Program-made: the position numbers and the translations under genes | Origin: Tulasnella sp. 424 | Taxonomy: Eukaryota; Basidiomycota; Agaricomycetes; Cantharellales; Tulasnellaceae | Direction of reading: 5' to 3' | NCBI GenBank assembly: GCA_019633425.1 | Contig: WSUB01000129.1 | Coordinates: 58,148 to 122,147, forward strand | Length of the DNA stretch: 64,000 nt | Part shown: positions 22,473-34,135 of the stretch, piece by piece | How positions within the stretch are numbered: the stretch's first letter is position 1 | How the letters are laid out: each line of letters starts with the position of its first letter | Notes under the pieces: generated by a model | Seen by the model: the letters and a program-made list of their open reading frames with translations, nothing else | What the model was told of the DNA's origin: nothing | Database searches by the model: none

Positions 22473-23476
22473 ATGTCGTCTCCACCGACCAGTACGTAGT
22501 CCTCGGAAATCAAGAGCTGAGTTTAACAGGTTTCCGTTCACAGTCAAAACGTTTGAGGGTACAAACTGGGAAGAGTGCGACGACTTCATTCGCGCTATTC
22601 GTGCGGCGGCATGGAAGGAAGGGAAATCCCGAGATCCCGGCTGGATCGCAGACTTCGCGGCACTCCACTTCTCGCGTAAAGCCTTGGATCGAGCTGACAC
22701 CAGCACCTGCACCTTCACTAAATCGTAGTGATAAAGTTGACCGCCCACTGCAAGGAGCTTTGAAAGTAGTTGTTAATGGCTCCAATGAAGTTTGTTACCT
22801 TACCATCCCTGATGGAGATGGCCGTGGCGTGGTGGTAGATAACGCGAATCAGGCGCCCCACATACGTTGCAATTCCTTGTCTAACACCACTATTCTGAAA
22901 CGAGTGGTAAGTTCTAATCGGATCCCTATTTGCTACCTCGGCCACGGGATGCGCTTACAAAGGCGGCATAGGACGGATCACGTCATTCTTGGCTTGGGCT
23001 TCAATGGACGAATGCGAATCCCTCCCTTACAAATGGATCCACTGAGTGCGCATGCCGTTCGACTATACGTCTCTCAGTTCTCAGATATCGCTTTGCAGTG
23101 CATGCCTACTGGTGCTCGTGGACTCACTTACTCTAAAGACTTCTTGGGGTGGCAATTGGACGTATCAGCTTGCATCTTGGACTGTTTCGACAGACGGCGA
23201 AGTAGTTCCTGTCTGGGAGAACAACGATACCAATAGTATGTTTGCTCTATAGCTGTGGGTTCTTTTGTCTCGGAGGACTAATCTGTGTTTCTAGAAACCA
23301 CGTTTGGTATCTTCTTCCGTAGGCCCACTGGAGTCCTCTTTTTTGCCGCGGATCCGGACGCTTGGTCGAGGATGCTTCCCAGCGATCTAAGGGTGGTAGG
23401 TAACCTACTATTTACAATGGGGTATCGAATCTGATCCCTTGCTTTCCAGAAATTTTTCATCGAGCCGATTGACTGA
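22473..23476 (+). pseudogene. Array copy 8 (clade A), internal deletion
   Basis: The Gag-like exon (from 22544) runs normally to SRKA and then joins directly to the start of the third exon (near 22682), with loss of the second half of the Gag-like domain, the acidic tail and the intron. The junction falls at a GCC shared by both sides, consistent with microhomology-mediated deletion. The join is out of frame and stops after about 16 codons. Downstream exons 22972-23045, 23099-23235, 23295-23395 and 23450-23476 are all still open. A 303-codon frame spanning 22325-23236 is a read-through of unspliced sequence and not a real gene. Confidence 0.85.
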
Positions 23477-24560
23477 TCCGGATCCGACTATTACATCGAA
23501 CGATTTGAAGCTAGATTCTTTCGGTCCGTTTCACCCATTCATAATTCGTAAAGATGGTATCTGCCAACACAAGAAGCTTCTTGTAAGAGCGTGCTATGAC
23601 CATAAAGCCTGCCTTGCGTTCCCCGGAAACCTCTTGACGAGCCACCCGAACTCGGCGAAGTGGGTTGGATCAACATTATAATCTCCCGTTCTCTGAAAAC
23701 CTGTCGCCTAACCTGCCACCCGAACTCAGCGAAGTGGATGGTTCTCTCTATTCCTCAGTTATTCTTAGGAATACACTCATTGTGAAACTTGAATCACCAT
23801 GCAGTACGCTGACGACAAATGGTCCGTTTTATTCATGTCAATCCTCCCGCCGCCCGCATGTGCAGAGGCATCCCCTTTGTACTCAGTCCGCCCAGCGACT
23901 TCACAAAGTTGATTCGGCTCCGATCCTCGCTAAATCTCAACTTACAAAGATATTCATCTCGGAAGTCGATGCCGCACGAGGAGTGCTCTCAGAGTGAGCT
24001 TCAATATTGACCCGCCCCTCTATTATGATCCACCTCATGATCAGGCAACTCGCTGTTGGCATCATCCACAGCCCCGCTATATTTCATCAGAGTGACGTAC
24101 AAGTTTACTAGCTCAACATCGCTGCTGCAGTAACGGAGAATGAAGTCGAGCGTCACTGCAGAGGCCACTACCAAATCGAGACACGATGCAAGGTCACTCG
24201 TCCCATTGAAATGCCGCCAATCTGCTCCGTACTAGCAATACACTATATGTACCTCCGCTCCTGTTTGTTCAACAAGACTCGCAAGAGCTCGGTACTGTTC
24301 CTCCGGTGCCGAAGTGAATCACCACCATACAGTACCTACTTACCATTACCGAATGGCTCGAGACTGGAGGGGTCGGTAGCTTTTACTTGGTAATAAGAGC
24401 GGAAAATGGTACAGATCAGGAAGCGTGAAGTGGGTGTCGTTCACGATTGTTTCATATTACAAGCCGTGGTGATCAGAGAGGGGGACGTGCTCGCACTGAA
24501 ATCCCCCAAACGCTCCGACAAAGGCCGACACCATCTTGGATATCGGAGGGAGTCGGTGAG
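23477..24560. repeat. Long-type spacer, third copy
   Basis: Homologous to 11938-12970 and 15470-16570, with the same order of blocks and the same junction into INO1 sequence at its right end. The conserved minus-strand frame can be traced near 24100-24200 with several changes. No functional gene supported. Confidence 0.55.
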
Positions 24561-25012
24561 AGCGTTGACGTTGTTGCGGCCGCATCCGATCATCATGAAG
24601 CTGTGTCACGGTGGAATGGAGGGAAGAGAGAACGGGAAGTGGAAGGGGAAGAGAGAAATTTCGAAAGAGGGAAAATGGGGTTAGTCCAAGCTGCAACGCG
24701 CGTCAGCCAGAAAAGTCAACAACGCGCCCAGTGCCCGGTTCCTTGTGCTCAGTGGGAATCTTGTAGGCAGTAGGCGTGGTGACCACGTACGAAACGTCTT
24801 GAGCATCCTTGACCCCATCCACTTTGCGGTTTTCGAACTTGGCGGTGATGTGCCCAGCGGCAGTCGACGGCGTAACCGGTGTTGGGAGAGTGGAAGACGA
24901 TGGCGGCCCTCGGTTGACAGCGATGGGGTCATGAACCTCGATCTTAGGTTGAGGAGAGGTGTAGCCTGAGCCGCTAGGACCTGGGTCGACAACGAGTTGG
25001 GAAGGAGAGATG
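24561..25012 (-). pseudogene. Truncated INO1 5' fragment c
   Basis: Exon 1 relic with [21 protein letters not shown] and [19 protein letters not shown] still readable, then the intron 1 relic and the beginning of exon 2. The initiator ATG is ATC, and two indels shift the frame in and out between the two readable parts. It ends at the same exon 2 breakpoint as the other fragments. Confidence 0.88.
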
Positions 25013-25935
25013 ACAAGAAGAGAAATACGACGATGGGCGTGGATTGGACGATCTCGAGAGTCTAACCGCGTCACGTCGGCCATGGTGTGCTCCGTTCTTC
25101 TGTGCCAGTGTTGAGAGCTGCAAAGCGATCGATATCTTGAGGGTACGCATTTCCTAAGAAAGGACGATTGGGGGAGGGAGAAGAAGTAGATTGAGGGATG
25201 CAGAGGGTGGAAGCGGAGGAGCTCGGGAGGTGGCGCTGGCGCATCCGTTTTCACTTTTCTTGGATCCAGGAACTCTCCCTCCAGAAACCCGCATATGCAT
25301 TCAGCGGTTCGTCCATCCACGACAACACAGCAGCAATTTGTTATTTCAACGGTCAGTACATGCTAAATCTACCTACTTTCAGCCGAACCTCATCTTTACC
25401 CCGCGATCCTAACTTCCCCTTTCAAGGCATCCCCGTCGCTCTCCGGTTTAAGGTGTCTTCCCTCCGCCCACGAATTCACTCCAACACGCTCAATTTCAAC
25501 GTCAAATATCCAAACCGCCCTTCAATGTGACCAGCACAAGGCAACTCTGGTAGCATCGGACATATTTTCACTTGGGGGTCGCAGCCGTCCGAGAAGTCAT
25601 ACTTCGGGTCGCGCCCACTCGCAAAAAGTTCTCGAATATTTCAACGCGCCCCGAAATGACCTCGGATATCGATGGGAGTCAAAAAAAAACACAGGGCGTT
25701 GTCTTGGCCTCACACCGGCGATTCAAGGGCGAGCGTGTTCGGGAGTTATTATGCCTAATGGGGAAATAGGCCCGACGTGATGAGAAGGGAGGTCACCGAG
25801 CACACACCTCCGGTCGGGATCCCCTTGTCCCTCGTCCTTCGCCGGCCTCGATATTCTGCACCACACTGCATACCACCGCGCTAAATCTCGAAGTTATCGA
25901 TACCAGCATAAACCGTGGCCAGCCCTCGCACAGAG

Positions 25936-27119
25936 ATGTCCTCTGCACCGACCAGTACGTAGCTCTAAAATCAAAAGTTGGGTTCAGGTAGCTTCAACAG
26001 GCTTCGGTTCACAGTCGAACCGTTTAAGGGTACCGACTGGGAAGAATGCAACAGTTTCATTCGCGCTATTCGTGAAACGGCATGGAAGGAAGGCAAATTC
26101 TGCGATCCCGGTTGGATCGCAGGCTTTGCGTCATTCCACTTCTCACATAAAGCTCTATCTTGGCACTCCCGGCTTCCGCAAGATGTGCGTCGAGATTGGG
26201 AGAAATTAGAAGTTGCGCTTCTGGATCGGTGGGCTCCTTCAGAAGAGGACGATGAGTGAGCACGCGGTCCGGTCTCGTAACCTATTCGGGAATGCTAGAT
26301 GATGATGACAACCCGTTTATCAGGCCTCGGATCGAGCCAACACCAGCAGCTGCCCCTTCACTAAGTCGCAGTGTTAGAGCCGACCGCCCATTGCAAGGAG
26401 TTCTTAAGATAGTTGTCGATGGATCCAATGAAAATTCTTATTTCAAATTCAATGACAGCTGGAGCAGGAAAACGTCCAACGCAAATGAGGCATTTCGCTT
26501 TCGCTGCAGTTCATTGGCCAACACTACTATTCTAGAACGGATTGTAAGTTTCAATCAGATCTTCTTGTCCTACTTCAGTCACAGGACGCGCTGACAACTA
26601 CGGCGTAGGATGGATCACGCCATTCTTGGCTAGCGATACAGTGGTCAGACTTGAATCCCGACCTGAAAAAAGGATCCACGGCGTGCGTATAGCGTTCCGC
26701 CACTCGTCCCCCGCTTCTTAGATCTCGCTTTTAGCTACGGCCTCCTGGTTCTCGTCGACTCACTTACTCTAAAGACTTCTTCGGGTCGGGATGCCCCCTA
26801 TCAGCTTGCATCATGCACGCTTTCGACAGACGGCGAAGTAATTCCTGTCTGGGAGAGCAACGATACCAGTAGTACGTTTATTCTCTTTTTTACTGGGTTT
26901 CCTTTGGCCTTTGGGCGGAAAACTGATCTGTGTACTTAGAAATCGCAATTGGGATCTTCCTCAACAGCACTGGAAGCCTCTTCGTTGCAGCGGATCCGGA
27001 CGCCTACTCGAAGAGTAGGCATAGCCAGAAGAAAGTGGTAGGGGGACCTACTCTTCACAATGGGGTATCGAAGCTGATCCGTGGGTTTCCAGAAAATTTT
27101 CATCGAGCCGGTTGACTGA
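25936..27119 (+). CDS. Array copy 9 (clade A), intact
   Basis: Exons 25936-25954, 26015-26255, 26324-26543, 26609-26682, 26735-26871, 26940-27037 and 27093-27119; 271 aa. The micro-exon encodes MSSAPT. The Gag-like domain (IEPFKGTDWEECNSFIRAIRE) and the beta-rich part (GSNENSYFKFND) are closest to copy 3, and the exon 4 segment holds the empty target site of the copy 3 MITE. The sixth exon has an unusual SKSRHSQKKV in place of SKxYPGEKKV. It ends KIFIEPVD. Confidence 0.73.
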
Positions 27120-27843
27120 TGCGGAACCGACTATTGCATGGATCGATTTGAAGCTAGATTCATTCGGGCAGTGTCACTCATTCCTAATCTTTTTTGAAGG
27201 TGTATGCTTAACAAGGATCTCCGTATAGGAGCATGCTTTGACCATGGGGCTTGCCGGATCCAACCTTCCGTTCTCTGGGAACCACTTGACCAGCCACCCG
27301 AACTCAGCGAAGTGGAGGGTGTCATCCATTTTTCTTAGTTCCAACTGGAAATGTATCCGCGGGAGAATTCGATCAGCCTGCGACATGATAATAACGAATG
27401 GCTCGTCGATTCCAGGTCGATCCACCCCGTTGCGCCTGCCTCTGCAGCAACCACGTTTCGTTTCGGACATGGATCGAGGACCATGGGCCGGATTCATATC
27501 TCCTAACTGTTGCCAACCTTCAGTCGTTCGCGTACAAAGGTTTTCTTTTCGATTCAGACTCGAGGTAGTCCGCGTGAGGAACACCGCCAACGAAAGCCCT
27601 GGGGTGAGCTTGAGCCAGCTCCACCCTCACTGGAGTCGGAGCCATAACGGCGATGTGGGATATAGCTCAGATGTGACGAGAACGAGGGTCACCGAGCTCA
27701 TGCTCACCTCGCGGTCAAACCTCCTTCTTCCACGTTCCTCGCCGACCTCGATATCCTACACTACAGTTCGTACCACCAAGCTAAATCTCGAATTGATCAA
27801 TATTAATACTACCACAAATCGTGGCAGGCGCTCACAGAACACG
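27120..27843 (+). repeat. Short-type spacer between copies 9 and 10
   Basis: Homologous to the other short spacers, with the cagccacccgaactcagcgaag tract and the ctgcagcaaccacgttt segment; the GC-rich tract of other copies is shortened. It presumably contains the 3' UTR of copy 9 and the promoter of copy 10. No gene seen. Confidence 0.55.
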
Positions 27844-29020
27844 ATGTCCTCTCCACCGACTAGTACGTAGTCCTCGGAAATCAAGAGTCGAGTTCAGGTA
27901 TCTTCAACAGGTTTGAGTTCACAGTCGAACCCTTTAAGGGTACCAACTGGGAAGAGTGCGACGATTTCATTCGCGCTATTCGTGCAGCGGCATGGAAGGA
28001 AGGAAAAATTCGAGATCCCTCCTGGATCGCAGATTTCGCGTCACTCCACTTCTCGCGTAAAGCTCTATTGTGGTACTCCCGGCTTCCGCAGGATATCCGA
28101 GAAGACTGGGCAAAACTGCAAGTTGCACTCTTGGAGCGTTGGACCCCTCCAGACGATGGCGATGAGTGAGAATGCGGTTCGCCCTTGTCACCTAGTATCC
28201 GCATGTTAAACAATCACTCTTCCATCAGGCCTCGGATCGAGCCAACACCAGCAGCTGCACCTTCACTAAGTCGCAGTGACAGAGCCAACCTCCCACTTCA
28301 GGGAGTCCTTAAGATAGTTATCGATGGATCCAATGAAAAATCTTATTTCAAACTCGATGCGGTCGGTCGGGGCACGAAGACAAACAACGCGGAGGAGGCC
28401 CTTCGCATCCGCTGCAGTTCCTTGTCCAACACCACTCTTCTAGCACGGAATGTAAGTTCCCACCGGATCCTTACTTCCTACGTCAGTCACGAGATGCGCT
28501 TACAAATGCAGAGTAGGATGGATCACGTCATTCCTGGTTAGCGGTTCAGCGGAGGATCAAGAATCCCGACCTGAAAAAGGGATCCACTACGTGCGCATTG
28601 CGTTCAACTTCTCGTCTCCCGCTTCCCAATTGTCTTTTTGCAGTTACGGCTACTTGCTGCTCGTGGACGCACTTACTCTAAAGACTTCTTGGAGAGAAAA
28701 TCACCCGTATCAGGTGGCAGAATGCACTGTTTCGGCAGACGGCGAAGTAATTCCATTCCGGGAGAACGACAACATCAGTAAGATATTTACTCCTATTAAG
28801 TTCTAGTTTCTTCTGAGTCTAGGACTGACTTGTGTTACCAGAAATTACAATTGGTATCTTCACCGGCGCCAGTGGAATACTCTACCTTGCCGCGGATCCG
28901 TCCGCTTACTCAACGAGTTGTCCCAACGAAAAGAGACTGGTAAGAAAGCTACTGTCCACAACACGGTATCAAGGCTTATCACTTGCTTTCCAGAAATTTT
29001 TCATCGAACCGACTGACTAA
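27844..29020 (+). CDS. Array copy 10 (clade A), intact
   Basis: Exons 27844-27862, 27925-28165, 28229-28451, 28517-28590, 28644-28777, 28842-28939 and 28994-29020; 271 aa. The Gag-like domain is a DIREDWAKLQ variant ending RWTPPDDGDE. The beta-rich part is relatively divergent: ALTLKTSWRENHPYQV, ECTVSADGEVIPFRE and LAADPSAYST (the usual DPDAY aspartate is replaced by serine). The fifth exon ends at a gtaaga donor one codon earlier than most. It ends in TAA after KFFIEPTD. Confidence 0.7.
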
Positions 29021-30640
29021 AAGTAGATGGAGCCGATTCAACGAATAGTCTCAACCCAGATTCTTTTGATCAGTTTCACGCGCTCCTGACTTGTCGTGAC
29101 TGTGTATGCTCACACAGTAAACTCTTTCTAGGGGTATGCTTGGACTGTGAGGGCTATTGGATCCAACCTCATGTTCTCCGGAAACGTCTTGACCAGCCAC
29201 CCGAACCCGGCGAAGTGGAGATTTGCCCTGTGTCCCTAGTTCCGATTAGAAATATATTCGCGTTTGGAAATCGATCAGCATGTCATGTGCTGATAACGAA
29301 TGGCTCGTTCGGTCCAGGGCGGTCCACCCGATCCGCCTGCATTTGGAGCAACCTCTGTCCGTTTCGTATGTTGGGTCAATCCCATGGCCCGTCATTCAAG
29401 CATCGTCCTCAAGTTCGAGCGTTTATCAGTAAAGCAGTCCGAGGTCATTAGAGGATGTATTTTAATCGACCATTGGGCCGTTAAGAACTCTGCTACAGTG
29501 GATTCATTGACCATAATTTAATGCGGTAATTGTCCGGAACGGTGAGTGCGTCTGGAGGTAGGTCAGTGTACGAGAAGTCTATATGCGGAGTGACGCTGGT
29601 ATCGGTGAAACACGGAGACTCGAAACAGGGTACACAACTCACCCGACCGCAACAACATTTCATGAACGGGATGCTCTGCATCTTTAATACCTTTACTCCC
29701 TGGAGTCAGAAGCCCCTAACAGCCCAACTCGTCCAGAACCACCCCTGGCACCGGCGCGGTGTCGTATGACAATGGGATGTCGTACGCCGCCTTTCTAATG
29801 TCGGCCCACTCCAACGTGGGTTAGTTTAACGCTTTTTGTAACCGTGGTATGTCGAATATTTAACCAGGTTGATGGGCGGGACCTATTTTGCCTTGCCCCC
29901 AACGTGAGCCAGGTCGGGTGTGAGCGGTGGGACGATGGCGACTCGGTCTGAGAGCATGGCGGTGTAGATGACGTGGACCTAAGTGTCGACAAGTAGAGGG
30001 TCAAATGGAAGGGTTAGCATGGGAGTAGCATGCTTCGGGTAGGTGGGATAGAGGCAATTAGCCGGACTCACAAAGGTCGCGATAGCGTTTGCTACAATAA
30101 GAGAGGAATAGTGATCAGAATATTGGATGAGTTCAGTTCCTCCTGGACAGCTCACTCACTCATTCCACCAGTATTTCAGTCAGGAACACACTGCATCCCC
30201 GGTCTCAAGTCTCTGTCAACCCCCAAAAGACCCCATCATTAACTATTTGTTCCGGAACTCTATCACGAACGAAAAACCAAACCCACCTCTCAAGGAATCT
30301 GCAGGTGGGCCCAGCACAAACTGCGACACGTCCGAAACGCTCGCCACTTCTTTGAAACTCTACTCGTTCCTTCCCATTTCACGACGAGCAAATCTTCAGG
30401 CACAACTCCACTCTTCTCGACACTCCTAAAATCAAACACTCCTTCTCCTGTGGTAAATTGAGTTCCCACAAAGACCGTCTCTAGCGTGATAACTCCCAAA
30501 ACGATGGCGACGGCTGAGGCAGTGGAGGTTCAATCAGCCATCCGACACGGCTGATGGTAGGAGGCTTCTCCTTGTGGGCTTGTAGGGCTGTCGTCAGAAG
30601 GTCCTGGCGCATTTGGTGGGTTGTAGTTGCCTCCTGACGT
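29021..30640. other. Unique spacer between copies 10 and 11
   Basis: The first ~380 bp resemble the start of a short spacer. From about 29420 the sequence is unlike anything else in the array, apart from possible relics of a minus-strand gene near 29490-30000 (separate entry). It replaces the long-type spacer found before the other INO1 fragments, so this unit has a different left junction. Nothing convincing is seen in 30005-30640. Confidence 0.45.
29490..30000 (-). pseudogene. Possible relic of a basidiomycete secretory-type glycosyltransferase-like gene
   Basis: Read on the minus strand in changing frames, short stretches such as VIYTAMLSDRVAIVPPLTP, AHVGG, and HIDFSYTDLPPDALTVPDN recall uncharacterised basidiomycete proteins related to fucosyltransferase-like families (typically TDRVPILPPFxPxHVGG and later a DVSYTxxP segment). 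Several stops and frame changes separate them, so if the match is real this is a decayed gene. The resemblance is from memory and could be coincidence. Confidence 0.25.
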
Positions 30641-31153
30641 GGGTAAGACTTCTCGGTCAGGCTTCCAAACGCGCCGATGAAAGCCGACACCATACTGGAT
30701 GTCGAGAGGAGTCGGTGAGAGTTGTGCTCTGTTGTTGTCGCCCTAGCCGATCATCACGAGCCTGCACCATGGCGGAATGGAGGGGAAAGAGGGAATGGGA
30801 GAAATGAGGGGAAAGAGAGAAAACCTTGAATGTGGTCGGTCCAAGTTGCAACGCGCGTCAACCGGAAAAGTCAACAACACACCCAGTCTTGGGAACCTTG
30901 CGCTCAGTGCGAATCTACTAGGCAGCGAACGTAGAGTTAGTGTGCAAAACGCCTTGGGCGTCCTTGATGGCATCCGCACGCGGTTCTCGAACTCGGCGGT
31001 GACGTGCTCGGGGGCGCAAACGGCGTTGGGAGAGTGGACGATGATAGGGGCCCCACGGTTGAGAGCGGTAGGGTGAACATCAATATCAAGTGGAGGAGAG
31101 GTGTAGCCTGCACCGTTGGGGTCTGGGTTGCCGGAGAGCTGGGAAGGAGACAT
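30641..31153 (-). pseudogene. Truncated INO1 5' fragment d (start codon kept)
   Basis: The best preserved exon 1 relic. The ATG at 31153 is intact and MSPSQLSGNPDPNGAGYTS can be read, on through VNRGAPI-like sequence (LNRGAPIIVHSPN) to FENR, where a frameshift occurs. Intron 1 and the exon 2 start follow, ending at the shared breakpoint. The left flank is unique spacer, not the long-type spacer. It could still be transcribed from its copied promoter but cannot make an active enzyme. Confidence 0.88.
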
Positions 31154-31891
31154 GGTACCCAAAGCAAGCTTAAGACGACGATGGGCGCGTGGATTTGACG
31201 ATCGGATGTAAACTTGGAAGGGGAGATAGACCACTGTTTTACATCTCGCCTTGTCCCCAAACACTCCCCCTCGACGCCAAAAGGAAAACCCGCACATACT
31301 GGTCCGTCCATTGTTCAACAGTGAAGTTATCTCGGTCGCTCTCTCGGATCCGGTTTGGGGTCACTTCCCCCCAACCATGCAATTCGCTCCAGCACACTCA
31401 CTTCTAACGTCAAAAATCCAAATGTCCTTCGACCTGGCCAATACAAGGCAGCTCCGGTAGTATCGAACGTCTCGCTTACGCGGGGTCGCAGTCATCCGGG
31501 ACATCGTTCTTACTGCGACTTGCCGCCCGCGTTGAGACGCGAAGGCAGTCGCAAAACGTTCTCGAACATTACACAGGGCCTGGAAACGGCATCAGATGTT
31601 GATGGAAGTGAGAAGGCATGGATCGTTGTCTTGGCCATTAGCCGTCGATACCGGACGCTTCAAGAGCGTTTTTGCGGAGGTTTCATGCCTGTTGGAGTCT
31701 TGGAGAAAATACTAGGCCAGATGTGATAAGAAGACAGGTCACCGAGCAAGTGTACACCATGCAGTTGGTCGCCTTGTCTCCCGTCTTCCGCCGACCCCGA
31801 TACCCTGCACCGCACAGCATACAGTATCACAGAGCTAAATCTCGAAGTGATCCACACCACCACAAACCTTGGCAAGCGCTCGCACAGCGTG

Positions 31892-33068
31892 ATGTCCTCT
31901 CCACCTACCAGTACGTAGTCCTCCGGAATCAATAGATGAATCCAGATTTCTTCAACAGGTTTCTGTTCACAGTCGAAACGTTCAAAGGTACTAGCTGGGA
32001 AGAGTCCGACGATTTCATTCGTGTTATTCGTGCGGTGGCATGGAGGGAAGGCAAAATTCAAGATCCACGCTGGATGGCAGACTTTGCGTCTCTCCACTTC
32101 TCGCGTAAAGCCCTATCACGGTACTCCCGCCTTCCGCAGGATATCCGTGAAGACTGGGCAAAATTGCAAGTTGCGCTCTTGGACCGGTGGCCATATCCAG
32201 AAGACGACGACGAGTGAGAATGCGGTTTGGCCTCGTAACCTATTTGGATGTTAAAAAATAATCCTTGGATCAGGCCTCGTATCGAGCCGACACCAGCAGC
32301 TACGCCTTCACTGAATCCCAGTGATGGAGCTGACCGTCCGCTACAGGGAGCTCTTAGGATAGCTGTCGATGGATCCAATACAAATTCTTATCTCAAACTC
32401 CATAGAAGCGGTTATGGCATGGTGACAACCAACGCGAACGAAGCAATCCGCGTACGGTGCAGTTCCTTGTCCAACGCCACTCTTCTAGAACGGATTGTAA
32501 GTTCCAAATATATCACTATCTTCTACGTTAGCTACATGGTGCGCTTACAAAGGCAACATAGGATGGATCACGTCATTCTTGGCTAGCAGTTCATTGGAGG
32601 ACTACGAATCCCAACCTGAAAAATGGATCCACTCAGTGCGCATGGCATTCGACCACTAATCTCTCACTTCTCAAATCTCATTTTCCAGATGGGGTTTCCT
32701 GGTGCTCGTGGACTCACTTAATCTAAAGTCTTCTTGGAGTGGGGATTACCCGTACCAGCTTGCATCTTGCACACTTTCGACAGACGGCGAAGTAATTCCT
32801 TTCTTGGAGAACAGCGATACCAGTAGTATGTTTACCCAATTCGCTCTGGCTCCCTCGGTCTTTGATGGAGGACCGATCTGTGCTATTAGAAATCAATATC
32901 GGTATCTTCGACGACGGCAGCGAAGATCTCTGCGTTGCCCCGGATCCGGACGCCTACGCAAAGAAGTATCCCAGCGAGACTAGAATGGTAGGTAACCTAA
33001 TACTCGCAATGGAGTATCGAATCTGATCCTTTGATTTCCAGAAAATTTTTATCGAGCCGATTGATTGA
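31892..33068 (+). CDS. Array copy 11 (clade A), intact
   Basis: Exons 31892-31910, 31973-32213, 32274-32496, 32562-32635, 32689-32825, 32890-32987 and 33042-33068; 272 aa. The Gag-like domain reads IETFKGTSWEESDDFIRVIR, where the usual EC cysteine is serine, and carries SRLPQDIREDWAKLQ. The sixth exon has CVAPDPDAYAKKYP. It ends KIFIEPID. It lies next to INO1 fragment d and its promoter relic (31320-31740). Confidence 0.73.
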
Positions 33069-34135
33069 TGTGAATCCGGCCATTTCAGCAAACGATTTGA
33101 AGCTAGATTCTTTCGGTCAGTTTCACTCATTCGTAATCCGTTGTGACGATGTATGCTAACACAAGAAGCTCTTTATAGGAGCATGCTTTGATCATGATGC
33201 CTGCTTTCCGTTCTCCGGAAACCTCTTGACCAGCCAACAAGTGTGTTGAATATAAATTCTAACCTCCCGTTCTCTGAAAACCTGTTTCCCGACCTGCCAC
33301 ACGAACTCAGCGAAGTGAGAGGTTTCCACTATTTCCTCGGTTACTCTTAGGAGTGTACTCGTTGTACAACTTCGATTACCATGCAATACGCTGCTAAGAA
33401 ATGACCCGTTTTACTTCATGTCAAGTCCACCCCGCGCGCGACGCCCGCATCGGCAGAGGCATCCTCTTTGCACTCCGTCCGCCTCGCATGTTGGGGTAAT
33501 CTCACGAAATGGATTCGCCTCCCATCTTCGCCAAATCTCACGTACAAAATACATCTATGTCGGAAGTCGACGTGTCGGAGTGAGCTTGAGCCAAATTGAC
33601 CCGCCCTCACCTCATGAGCAACTCCCTGTTGGCGCCATCCACAGCCCCGCCATATCTCAACGGTGATGTACAGGTGTATTAGTTCTACATCACTGCTACA
33701 GTCATGGAGAATGAATTCTACCATCATTGGAGAGTCCACTACCAAATCGAGATATGAGGCAAGGTCACTCGTCCCATTAATGCATTGCAATGCGTTTAAT
33801 ATGCTCCGGACGATCCAATACACTATATATCCCTCCGCTCCTGTTCATTTGGACCAATCAATATGACTCGCAAGAGCTCGGTGCTGTTGCTCCTGCGCCG
33901 AAGTGAACCACCACCGTGGAGTACCTACGGACTAATACCGAATGGTTGGAGACTGGATGGGTCGGTATCTTTACTTCGTAGTCAGAGCCGGACAACGGTA
34001 CAGGTCGGAAAGGGTGGAGTTAGTGTAGCTCGTTACAAGTCGCCGTGATAACGCATGATAAGAGAGGGGGACGTACTCGCACTCATATGCCCTCAAACGC
34101 TCCGACGAAGGACGACATTATCTTGGATATCGAGG
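33069..34135. repeat. Long-type spacer, fourth copy
   Basis: Homologous to the three other long-type spacers and again running directly into an INO1 exon 2 relic. The conserved minus-strand frame is readable around 33690-33790 (DSPMMVEFILHDCSSDVEL). No functional gene supported. Confidence 0.55.

Noticed and set aside
22325..23236. 303-codon open frame in copy 8
   Set aside because: It reads the Gag-like exon in the wrong frame and runs through introns; the family exons are found in other frames.
30713..31153. INO1 fragment d as a functional short gene
   Set aside because: Although the ATG is kept, the frame shifts after FENR and the catalytic part is absent.
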